From assembly GCA_965208775.1 (NCBI GenBank), contig OZ242360.1, positions 2,914,001 through 2,978,000 on the forward strand: a DNA stretch of 64,000 bases, given 5' to 3'. The notes under the pieces are model-generated. The model was not told where the DNA came from. It did no database searches and saw only the letters and a list, made by a program, of their open reading frames with translations. How positions within the stretch are numbered: position 1 is the first letter of the stretch; each line of letters opens with the position of its first letter. Shown in pieces: positions 52,534-59,885 of this stretch. Origin of the DNA: JAPOVO01 sp026708165. GTDB taxonomy: Bacteria; Chloroflexota; UBA11872; VXNJ01. Made by a program: the position numbers and the translations under genes.

Positions 52534-53310
52534 ATGAAGCTGATTCGATACGAGATGGGCGGCGAAGCGTCGTATGGGGCGCTCCAGGACGATGGCTCGA
52601 TACTGGGAATAGACGGATGCCCGTACGGAGACTATGAAGTAGGCGGGGCGGCGGCCAACCTGAGCGAGGTGCGGGTCCTGGCGCCGGTGGCGAATCCGGC
52701 CAAGGTGATCGGCGTCGGGCTGAATTACGTGCTGCACATCGAAGAGAGCGGCATGGCGACGCCGGAGATCCCGATGCTGTTCGTCAAGCCGAGCACGGCG
52801 GTTATCGGGAATGGCGATCCGATTGTTTATCCGACTGGCGTCGAGGAAGTCGAGTACGAGGCCGAGCTGGCGGTTGTGATTGGGAAGACTGCGAGGAACG
52901 TCTCCGAAGACGACGCGCTGGACTACGTTCTTGGCTACACCTGCGGCAACGACGTGAGCGCGCGGGCGATCCAGCGGGCCGAGATGGCGATGGGGTGTCT
53001 CTTGATCTGCAAGGGATTCGACACGTTTGCGCCGATGGGGCCGGTGATTACGACCGACATCGATCCATCAAACCTCGCGGTCAAGGCGCGGCTGAACGGC
53101 GAAGAGCGGCAGAACTCGAACACGTCGGACCTGCTGTTCAACGTCCCGCAGTTGATTTCGTACATCAGCGACGCCATCACCCTGCTGCCGGGCGACGTGA
53201 TCTACACTGGCACGCCGGCGGGCGTAGGTCCGATGGCACCGGGCGACGTGGTCGAAATCGAAATCGAAGGCGTGGGGGTGCTGCGCAACCCGGTTGTAGC
53301 TGACGGGTGA
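52534..53310 (+). CDS. Fumarylacetoacetate hydrolase family protein
   Basis: A 258-residue FAH-fold enzyme. Metal-site and family motifs are VEYEAELAVVIGKTARNVSE near residue 108 and CGNDVSARAIQ near residue 135, then PMGPVITTD and the C-terminal GDVIYTGTPAGVGPM. Members hydrolyse or decarboxylate beta-diketo acids, cleave acylpyruvates, or dehydrate 2-keto-3-deoxy sugar acids (as L-KDF hydrolase and similar). ATG 52534 has GGAGAGG upstream. It sits in the operon with an isomerase and a Gfo/Idh/MocA enzyme, so a late step in sugar-acid catabolism is reasonable. Confidence 0.93.
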   Translation: MKLIRYEMGGEASYGALQDDGSILGIDGCPYGDYEVGGAAANLSEVRVLAPVANPAKVIGVGLNYVLHIEESGMATPEIPMLFVKPSTAVIGNGDPIVYPTGVEEVEYEAELAVVIGKTARNVSEDDALDYVLGYTCGNDVSARAIQRAEMAMGCLLICKGFDTFAPMGPVITTDIDPSNLAVKARLNGEERQNSNTSDLLFNVPQLISYISDAITLLPGDVIYTGTPAGVGPMAPGDVVEIEIEGVGVLRNPVVADG

Positions 53311-53383
53311 TCGGCTGATGGCGGTTCGTTCGGGCGGTCCCTCGAAAGGTGACGCTTACGGCGCCGGTGGTTCGATAGTGGGG

Positions 53384-53436
53384 ATGGATTCCCGCCCCCG
53401 ATCAGGTCGAGGGCAGGCCTTTCGCGGGAATGCCGG
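53384..53436. repeat. Palindromic repeat, family B
   Basis: Full copy from GGATTCCCGCCCCCGATC to TTCGCGGGAATGCCGG. It ends 12 bases before the ATG of the next gene, so its edge abuts the ribosome site GGGAG of that gene. Confidence 0.75.
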
Positions 53437-53448
53437 TAGGGAGATGGA

Positions 53449-54540
53449 ATGAAGGTATATCGCGCGGGCGTCGTCGGGCTGGGCTGGACGGGATGGCTCT
53501 ATGACGTGGCGACCAGGCCTCCGGTGAACCTTGGACCGAGCGCCGTCCCGAAGGGGATGCCGGAATTGCGGCCGGACCGCGACCCGCCCCCGACGGCGCA
53601 TCCGGGCAGTGAAGGGCTGACGAACTCACACGCCGGGGGACTTGTAGCGCATCCGCGAACGGAACTGGTGGCAGGCTGCGAGGTCAACGAGGAGCGGCTG
53701 GAGGGATTTGGCGAACGTTACGGCGTCGATGCGCTGTATACCGACTACCGGGAGATGCTGCGAAACGAGCGGCTGGACTTCGTGTGCGTGTGCACCAGGG
53801 CGGACGACCGGCCTGAGGTGACGGCGCTGGCGGTGGAGTATGGGGCGAAGGGAATCCTGACCGAAAAGCCGATGGCGCATACGCTCGCCGAAGCCGACCG
53901 GATGGTGGATGTCTGCCGCAAGGCGGGGGTGCCGCTGGCGTGCGGTCCGATCAGCGTGGGGCATCCGGCGTTTCGGACCGTGAAGCAGCTGATCGACGGC
54001 GGAGAAATAGGGCGTGTTCTGAGCTTCGAGTCGGACTCGGTTTTCGCCCAACACAACGGCTGGATGTACCTGGTCGACCGCGAGGCCGCGTGGGTGATGG
54101 GATTTGCCGAGAATGAAGACGTGGTAATGCGCGACAGCGAGTTTACGGGGTCGGGAATGATCGGATTCCGAGACGGTCTGTACGGCTCGATACGGATCGG
54201 CGCGCCGTTCGTGCGGATCACGGGTGAAACGGGCGAACTGACGTTCAACTGGAACCGATTCCAGCTATTCCGGGATGTCGAAGGCCCCGCGGGAACTGAG
54301 CGCTTGCAGGTTTCCCTGCCGGAGCCGGACTTCCTGGGGGAATGGTCGCCCTTGTACTCGATAGACAACGTGATCGAGTGCATCGACAGCGGAGAGGAAC
54401 CGCGGGTAAGCGGGCGGCGCGTGAGAAACGCGATAGAGATCCAGATAGCCATGCGGGAGTCGCACCGGTCGGGAGGGGCGCGGGTGGAGCTGCCGCTGGA
54501 AGACCGGTCGCTGGGGATGGTTTACGAGTGGTTTCGGTAG
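53449..54540 (+). CDS. Gfo/Idh/MocA family NAD(P)-dependent oxidoreductase with N-terminal insertion
   Basis: A 363-residue enzyme. The Rossmann turn GVVGLGWTGWLYDV is followed by a 45-residue proline-rich insertion (residues about 22-66) before the usual H-A-G-G-L helix and strand TELVAGCEVN. The family EKP is present in ILTEKPMAHT near residue 145. ATG 53449 has GGGAG upstream, next to the repeat at 53384-53436. It is the last of the co-directional set beginning at 49050, 138 bases after the FAH gene. The insertion occurs in one subfamily of these enzymes and may shape substrate access. Confidence 0.88.
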   Translation: MKVYRAGVVGLGWTGWLYDVATRPPVNLGPSAVPKGMPELRPDRDPPPTAHPGSEGLTNSHAGGLVAHPRTELVAGCEVNEERLEGFGERYGVDALYTDYREMLRNERLDFVCVCTRADDRPEVTALAVEYGAKGILTEKPMAHTLAEADRMVDVCRKAGVPLACGPISVGHPAFRTVKQLIDGGEIGRVLSFESDSVFAQHNGWMYLVDREAAWVMGFAENEDVVMRDSEFTGSGMIGFRDGLYGSIRIGAPFVRITGETGELTFNWNRFQLFRDVEGPAGTERLQVSLPEPDFLGEWSPLYSIDNVIECIDSGEEPRVSGRRVRNAIEIQIAMRESHRSGGARVELPLEDRSLGMVYEWFR

Positions 54541-54573
54541 AGGATCGAAGGGAGCGTTAGCGGACTTCCAGGT

Positions 54574-56112
54574 CTATTGGAGGTCCTGGATGACGGCGGC
54601 GGCTGCGTTGTGGCCGGGCATTCCGGAGACGCCTCCTCCGGGATGCGCGCCGGAGCCGCACAGGTAGAGACCCGCCACCGGCGTTCGATACGCGGAGCAC
54701 TCGCGCAGCGGTCGTAGGGCGAGCATCTGGTCGGGGGTCATGTCGAGGTGGTGCATGCTGCCGTCAGTTATGCCCGCCATAGCCTCGATGTCTTGCGGCG
54801 TATGAAGATATGAGTGCTCGATTGTCTGGCCAAAGTTAGGAGCGAATCGCTCGATCTGACTGACGATGCTCGCGGTCGCCTGGTCGCGAAACTCGTCCCA
54901 ACTCTTGCCGTGGGGACGGATCGGCACGAACTCGACCCAAACCGAAACGGCGTACTTGCCGTCCGGCGCGGAAGCGGTGTCGTAGAGGGAGGGACACACG
55001 ACCGCGAGCTGGTTTTCGTCGGGCAGGCGGCCCGTTCGGGCGGCGGCCCAGGCGGTGTCTAGCACGTCGGGACCGCCGCCGATGGCAGCCTGAGCGTAGT
55101 GGTGCGGGAGCGGCCCCTCACCTGGAAGAGCGGTCCAGTCGGGGAGGCTGCCCGCGGCGCAGTGCAGCTTCATATAGCCGGCGTCGGCGTGCAGCCGCCG
55201 GACGCGCGTGATGAAATCCGGCTCCAGGTCGTCCGATCCGACGAGCTTGAGAAACGTCTTGCGGGGATCGGCATTGGACAGAACCACGCGGGCTGAAATC
55301 TGGCTGCCGTCTTCCAGCTCCACGCCAACGGCCTGATCCTCATGGATGATCGTGCGGGCAACGCCGGCGTTGGTTCGGAACTCGGCTCCGGCGGCCTCGG
55401 CCGATTCTCTGAGCGCCGCCGCCACGGCGCCCATGCCGCCCCTCGGATAGCCGACCATGCCGATGGCGGCCAGCTGCTTCGACACGGACGCGTGGAACGC
55501 CCAATACAAGAGCGCGCCGGGGGCGTCGGTGCTGCCCGAATCGTATGTCGAGACCGTCGTGGCTCTCATCTCGTCCGATTCAAAGAACTCGTTTACGATG
55601 CCCCGGGCGGTCCCGGTTACAAGCTTGTGAAACAGAGCTTCCCTGGCGGTGCCCTCGAATGCGCGGGCAAACTCGCCGAACGTCGGGGGTGGTGTCAGAA
55701 GGTAAGGCGCGAGCATCTCTCCGGCGTCCGCCCAGAACTTATTCCACTCAGGGTAGGAGGCCGCGTCGTGGCGGGAGATCCGCCCTATGGAATCGAGGGT
55801 CCGGTCGAGGTCGTTCGAGACAAGCAGGTGTTTCCCGGAACTGAACGGCTGAAATCGCTCCGGGTCGCGGTTGTACACGTGCAGGCCGTAGTCGTCCAGA
55901 CGCATGTCGTGAAGGATGGTCGGATGGAACAGCACGAAGCTGTGCGCACAGGTGGAGAAATGGAAGCCGGGTATCAGCTCGTCGGTCGAGCAAGCGCCGC
56001 CGACCTTGGAGTTGCGTTCGAGCCCCAGGACCCGCAGCCCGGCCTTGGCGAGGTAAAACGCGGCAACCAGACCGTTGTTGCCGCAGCCGATGATGATCGC
56101 GTCGTAATCCAT
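54574..56112 (-). CDS. FAD-dependent oxidoreductase, phytoene desaturase/PYROXD2-like
   Basis: A 512-residue flavoprotein. The dinucleotide motif AIIIGCGNNGLVAAFYLAKA is at the N-terminus with acidic E in GLERNSKVGG, and the C-terminal FAD motif is YLCGSGAHPGGGVSGMPGHN. This combination is typical of the NAD(P)/FAD-dependent PYROXD2-like branch rather than of carotenoid pathway enzymes, and no carotenoid genes are nearby. ATG 56112 is chosen since the protein then starts MDYDAIIIGCG; the open frame continues to 56346 without family features. No strong ribosome site. Convergent with the Gfo/Idh/MocA gene. Confidence 0.9.
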   Translation of the reverse strand: MDYDAIIIGCGNNGLVAAFYLAKAGLRVLGLERNSKVGGACSTDELIPGFHFSTCAHSFVLFHPTILHDMRLDDYGLHVYNRDPERFQPFSSGKHLLVSNDLDRTLDSIGRISRHDAASYPEWNKFWADAGEMLAPYLLTPPPTFGEFARAFEGTAREALFHKLVTGTARGIVNEFFESDEMRATTVSTYDSGSTDAPGALLYWAFHASVSKQLAAIGMVGYPRGGMGAVAAALRESAEAAGAEFRTNAGVARTIIHEDQAVGVELEDGSQISARVVLSNADPRKTFLKLVGSDDLEPDFITRVRRLHADAGYMKLHCAAGSLPDWTALPGEGPLPHHYAQAAIGGGPDVLDTAWAAARTGRLPDENQLAVVCPSLYDTASAPDGKYAVSVWVEFVPIRPHGKSWDEFRDQATASIVSQIERFAPNFGQTIEHSYLHTPQDIEAMAGITDGSMHHLDMTPDQMLALRPLRECSAYRTPVAGLYLCGSGAHPGGGVSGMPGHNAAAAVIQDLQ

Positions 56113-56545
56113 AGCCAGTTGATCAGGGAACGTTCTGTGCGCATTAAAGGTTACAGAGGTTTGACGGGTCGTGGCGGCAGAAACAGGGCGTAGTACGCGT
56201 CGTAGCGATGTGCTTTGCAGGGCGGCCTCTGGATGCCGGGTAAGGACGGGAATGGCGGAGGATGGTCGTCGCGAGGTTGTCGTAGCGGTTCCCTTTTGGA
56301 TCGCGATTGTCGCAGGGCCGGTAGCTCTCAGCCTTGCGATGACCATTCACCCTCACCCTATCCCTCTCCCGTCAAGGGAGAGGGGATTCGAGAACGGACT
56401 TTCGGGCGGATTGGACGGTGTCCGTCAGCGCTGGGGTTTTGGACGGGCTTGGCCGTATTCGGTGGGTGGCCGGGTGAAATTGGAAACGGGGTTCAGATAG
56501 CATGTGCATGAGATTGCGGCTGGTCTATTGGGAGGAGGCGATCTG
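56113..56545. other. Intergenic region with one family A repeat
   Basis: About 430 bases between divergent genes. The only structure I see is a family A repeat at 56349-56386. No gene or clear promoter was found. The right end carries the GGGAGGAGG ribosome site of the cupin gene. Confidence 0.55.
56349..56386. repeat. Palindromic repeat, family A
   Basis: CACCCTCACCCTATCCCTC with CCCTCTCCC facing GGGAGAGGGG around GTCAA. Confidence 0.7.
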
Positions 56546-56929
56546 ATGGCTGAAGCAACCGTTGCAGGGGGTATCGTCAAAGTCCACGGCCCGGAGGCGA
56601 CACTCGATCCGTGGCCGATTCCGGCGGAGCAGATCATTTCGGGCAATCCCGTGGCGAATGGAAGCGTGCTGTGGCAGTCGGAGTGCAAGCATTTCCTGAA
56701 CGGCATCTGGGAGTGTTCGCCCGGTTCGTTTACGTGGGACTACTCGTGGAGCGAGACGATTTGCCTGCTCGAAGGGCACGTCGTGATAACCGACAGCGAC
56801 GGCAACACGACCGAAGTGTCGCCGGGCGACCTTATTTTCATTCCCGCGGGCACGAAGTCCACATGGGTAGTAACCGAGCACCTTCGCAAGGCGTACCACA
56901 TCTACTCGGAGACGCCGGTCGAGTTGTAG
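56546..56929 (+). CDS. Cupin-domain protein (DUF861/ureidoglycine aminohydrolase-like)
   Basis: A 127-residue single-domain cupin. The stretch WECSPGSFTWDYSWSETICL and the core LLEGHVVITDSDGNTTEVSP with GDLIFIPAGTKSTWVV match the cupin_3 group. The family often lacks the full histidine metal set and includes sugar- and ureide-binding members. ATG 56546 has GGGAGGAGG seven bases upstream. It stands alone between repeat-bearing gaps, and a substrate cannot be inferred. Confidence 0.85.
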   Translation: MAEATVAGGIVKVHGPEATLDPWPIPAEQIISGNPVANGSVLWQSECKHFLNGIWECSPGSFTWDYSWSETICLLEGHVVITDSDGNTTEVSPGDLIFIPAGTKSTWVVTEHLRKAYHIYSETPVEL

Positions 56930-56950
56930 GGGCAAGGTGGGCGTGAGGGA

Positions 56951-57031
56951 ACCCCGTCTCCCTCATAGGGGAGAGGGGATGGATTCCCGCCCCCGATCGG
57001 GCCGAGGGCAGGCTTTTCGCGGGAATGACGG
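56951..57031. repeat. Abutting family A and family B repeats
   Basis: Family A variant at 56951-56980 (CCCCGTCTCCC to GGGGAGAGGGG) joins directly to a full family B copy at 56981-57031 (GGATTCCCGCCCCCGATC to TCGCGGGAATGACGG). The same A-B order occurs at 42876-42962 and 63671-63724. Confidence 0.75.
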
Positions 57032-57136
57032 TAAGGTGCCGGGATGATGGTTTTTCAAGGGGCTGATCGAGGGGGAAGAGGTGTCGCTACCCCGAGACAG
57101 GGATTTGCATAGGTTTTCGATAGCGGAGGTTTGACA

Positions 57137-58315
57137 TTGGCAACGCAGTCGGAAGCGCGGTCTTTCCTGGTCCCGCCGTTTCTGCGCGTGGGCGGCGGGG
57201 CGCTGGGTTCGCTGGGAGAGGCGCTCGCGGAAGTTGAAGCGCGGCGAGCACTGCTCGTCACCGACGCCGTGATGGGGAAGTCGGACTGGATTTCGCAGAT
57301 TGTTGAGCTCTGCGACGCGCAGGGCGTGAGCGTCACGAAAATCGACAGCATCGATTCGGAACCGACCTCGATCGACGTTGGCGACGCGCTGGCGGCGGCG
57401 CAGGCGAGCGACTGTGACGCGGTGATCGGGTTCGGCGGTGGGAGCGCGCTGGATACGGCCAAGTCGGCGGCGCTGTTGGTAACCAACGGCGGCTCTATCG
57501 TGGATTACCAGGGGGCATACAAATTTCCCAAACCTGGAATTCCCGTGATTGCGATTCCTACTACCGCCGGAACGGGGAGCGAGGTAAGCCGATACGTCGC
57601 GATAATGGACCCGGTGCGGGACGTGAAGATGCATTTCACGAGCGACTTCCTGATCCCGACCGCGGCAATTGTGGATCCTGCTCCGACGGTCACAATGCCC
57701 CCCGGCGTGACCGCCGCGACGGGCATTGACGCGCTGACACACGCTATCGAGTCTTATGTGGCGAAGACGGCGCATCCGATGTCGGACGCGATGGGCATAT
57801 CGGCCATAGCCAGTATTTCAAGGAGCCTCGTGCGAGCGTTCAACGAGCCGGACGACCTGGAGGCCAGGGAGACTATGGCGGTTGCGGCCACGCAGGCGGG
57901 GCTGGCATTTTGCAACGCTTCGGTCGCGCTGGTGCACGGGATGGCGCGGCCCCTGGGTGCGCACTTTCACATACCGCACGGCGTGTCGAACGCGATGCTG
58001 TTGGAAACGGTGATGGCGTACAGCATCTCGGGCGCGACGGAGCGGTATGCGGCCGTGGGACGCGCGATGGGCGGCCGCGACGGGAACGGCTCGAACGAGC
58101 GCGCGGCGTGGGAGTCGGTGAAGCTGGTCGGGAAGATGTGCCGGGACCTTGAGATTCCGTCACTGGCGGAATGGGGGGTCGATGAGGAGACCTTCAAAGG
58201 GCTGGCTCCCAAGATGGCGCAGGACGCGATCGACAGCGGGAGTCCGGCCAACAACCCGCGCGTGCCGTCGCCGGACGAGATCGTGGAGCTGTATCACCGG
58301 GCTTACGAGCGGTAG
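57137..58315 (+). CDS. Iron-containing alcohol dehydrogenase
   Basis: A 392-residue group III alcohol dehydrogenase. Cofactor motif GFGGGSALDTAKSAALL lies near residue 95, followed by IPTTAGTGSEVSRYV near residue 140. The metal-binding residues are in DALTHAIESYV and HGMARPLGAHFHIPHGVSNA. The TTG at 57137 is preferred because GGAGGT lies six bases upstream; a TTG two codons earlier is the alternative. Substrates of this family include ethanol, 1,3-propanediol and lactaldehyde. It is flanked by repeat-bearing gaps and probably transcribed alone. Confidence 0.93.
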   Translation: MATQSEARSFLVPPFLRVGGGALGSLGEALAEVEARRALLVTDAVMGKSDWISQIVELCDAQGVSVTKIDSIDSEPTSIDVGDALAAAQASDCDAVIGFGGGSALDTAKSAALLVTNGGSIVDYQGAYKFPKPGIPVIAIPTTAGTGSEVSRYVAIMDPVRDVKMHFTSDFLIPTAAIVDPAPTVTMPPGVTAATGIDALTHAIESYVAKTAHPMSDAMGISAIASISRSLVRAFNEPDDLEARETMAVAATQAGLAFCNASVALVHGMARPLGAHFHIPHGVSNAMLLETVMAYSISGATERYAAVGRAMGGRDGNGSNERAAWESVKLVGKMCRDLEIPSLAEWGVDEETFKGLAPKMAQDAIDSGSPANNPRVPSPDEIVELYHRAYER

Positions 58316-58369
58316 AGGGGCAAACTAGCTTTGGCGCTGAACGGCTAAAGTCCCCGTCCCGGGGCCTCT

Positions 58370-58508
58370 GGATTTCCGATGAAGCCGGGAATGACGGGAC
58401 GGCGAGGATGCTGACGGCGCATTAGAGGGCATCGGCTTCAGGGACATCTGCACCCCTTCGGCAAGCTCAGGGCTGGCTCTATCCTTCTCCATGAAGGGAG
58501 AAGGGACT
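58370..58508. repeat. Degenerate B and A repeats in an intergenic gap
   Basis: Bases 58370-58397 keep the family B ends (GGATTTCCG to CCGGGAATGACGG). Bases 58451-58508 are an A variant with CACCCCTTCGGC and CCTTCTCC facing GGGAGAAGGG. The 392-base gap 58316-58707 has no supported gene, but also holds the hairpin at 58536. Confidence 0.55.
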
Positions 58509-58535
58509 GGATTCCCTAAGTTCACAAGCGAAGTG

Positions 58536-58556
58536 CAACACCTGAATAAGGTGTTG
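58536..58556 (+). promoter_or_regulatory. Perfect short inverted repeat upstream of the dehydrogenase gene
   Basis: CAACACC and GGTGTTG face each other around TGAATAA. It is about 150 bases upstream of the GTG at 58708 and unlike the repeat families. It may be an operator or a transcript hairpin; nothing else supports either. Confidence 0.3.
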
Positions 58557-58707
58557 TCACGGGACGCGATTATGGCACCAGTCGAGACTCGGGACGCGAG
58601 TATTGCGAGTCAATCCGTTGCGCGTCCGGCGCTGGTCGGTGACTCGGAGACGCAGACTCGACATAATGACGCACAAAGATTCGTCCGACAGCCTGGAGGA
58701 GGATCGA

Positions 58708-59718
58708 GTGCACATTCTCGCGACGGTGCCTATCGACAAGATGGCTCATGATCGGCTGGGCAAGGTCTTTCCAATCGTGACCGCAGAAAAAGACGACCGC
58801 GAAACGCTGTATAAGCTGTCTGAGGATGCAGTCGGCATCATTTCGCGAGGGGTGGCGCGGATCGACGCGGAAATAATGGACGCGGGGCGGCGAATGCTCT
58901 TTGTCACCCGAACCGGCGCGGGATTCGAGAACATCGACATCGAAGCCGCGACGGAGCGAGGGATCCCGGTGGTCCACGCGCCGCTCCTGGGCGATTCGGT
59001 CGCCGAGGCGACGTTTGCGATGATCCTGTCACTCACGAAGAGGCTTCCCTACTGGCATGAATCGCTCGTAACGGGAAACTGGAATCGCCGAATCCTCGAG
59101 CGGACGTATGAGCTGCGCGACAAGACGCTGGGCATCGTCGGATTGGGCAGAATCGGCGCCGAGGTTGCGGGGCGCGGACACGGATTCAAGATGCAGGTGG
59201 TGGCCTACGATCCCTACCTGCCGGAGTCCAGAGCCAACGAACTTAATGTTTCGCTGGTCTCGCTCGACAGTTTGCTGGCGGAGTCGGACATCATTACCGT
59301 TCACGCGGCATCGACACCGGAAAACGACGCCTTGATCAACAGCGGGAATATCCGGAGGGTCAAGAAGGGGGCGTACTTCCTCAACTTCGCCCGAGGGGCG
59401 CTGGTGGAAAGCCTCGACATCCTTCACGAGGCGCTGGTCGACGGACGACTTGCCGGGGCGGGACTCGACGTGTTCCCGGTGGAGCCTCCGACCAATCTGG
59501 ACCATCCGCTGTTTTCACATCCGAACTTCGCGGGATCCCCGCACGTGCTTGCGACGACGGTGGAGACGGAGGAGCGGTGCTACCGGTCGATGTGCCGCGA
59601 CGTGCTCGCCGTGCTTCGAGGAGAGCGGCCGGAGTGGTGCGTGAACCCCGAGGTCTTCGACTCGCCAAACCTCCGCACTGAAGGGCGGATCGGTGGCGGC
59701 CAGGGCCCGGAGGCCTGA
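58708..59718 (+). CDS. D-isomer-specific 2-hydroxyacid dehydrogenase
   Basis: A 336-residue NAD-dependent enzyme of the D-2-hydroxyacid dehydrogenase family. The NAD motif is TLGIVGLGRIGAEVA near residue 145. The catalytic arginine, glutamate and histidine are seen in FARGALVESL, AGLDVFPVEPP and GSPHVLATTVETEE. It reduces 2-keto acids or oxidises D-2-hydroxy acids such as glycerate or 3-phosphoglycerate. The GTG at 58708 is preferred, with GGAGGAGG five bases upstream; an in-frame ATG 14 codons earlier is the alternative. The next, very small frame begins nine bases after the stop. Confidence 0.92.
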   Translation: MHILATVPIDKMAHDRLGKVFPIVTAEKDDRETLYKLSEDAVGIISRGVARIDAEIMDAGRRMLFVTRTGAGFENIDIEAATERGIPVVHAPLLGDSVAEATFAMILSLTKRLPYWHESLVTGNWNRRILERTYELRDKTLGIVGLGRIGAEVAGRGHGFKMQVVAYDPYLPESRANELNVSLVSLDSLLAESDIITVHAASTPENDALINSGNIRRVKKGAYFLNFARGALVESLDILHEALVDGRLAGAGLDVFPVEPPTNLDHPLFSHPNFAGSPHVLATTVETEERCYRSMCRDVLAVLRGERPEWCVNPEVFDSPNLRTEGRIGGGQGPEA

Positions 59719-59726
59719 GGCTGCGA

Positions 59727-59885
59727 GTGAAGGTCATTCCGCTCACGGCGGTCGAGGCGGGGGCGAGCTGGGTGATCGTGGGCAGTGAGATGGACGCGCC
59801 GGGCGAAGCCTTGAGGCGCGCGGCGGGGGCGGTCCGGGAATGGCGGGCGGAGACGACCGACGGCACGCTGGCCGCGTGCTCATGA
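59727..59885 (+). pseudogene. Short frame resembling a TIM-barrel C-terminal fragment
   Basis: A 52-codon frame from GTG 59727 has GAGG six bases upstream. Its product contains GASWVIVGSEMDAPGEALRR and then AAGAVREW, similar in pattern to the phosphate-binding C-terminal end of orotidine-5'-phosphate decarboxylase or hexulose-phosphate synthase barrels (G-A-x-x-x-V-V-G-R-x-I-x-x-A). It is far too short to be such an enzyme, so it may be a remnant of a deleted gene. It overlaps the 3' end of the convergent propeller gene by six bases. Weak evidence. Confidence 0.35.

Noticed and set aside
54574..56112. A carotenoid phytoene desaturase assignment
   Set aside because: Motifs fit the wider PYROXD2-like group, and no carotenoid biosynthesis gene is in the neighbourhood.
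56113..56346. A 78-codon N-terminal extension of the FAD oxidoreductase
   Set aside because: The dinucleotide motif lies directly after the ATG at 56112. The extension is basic and featureless.
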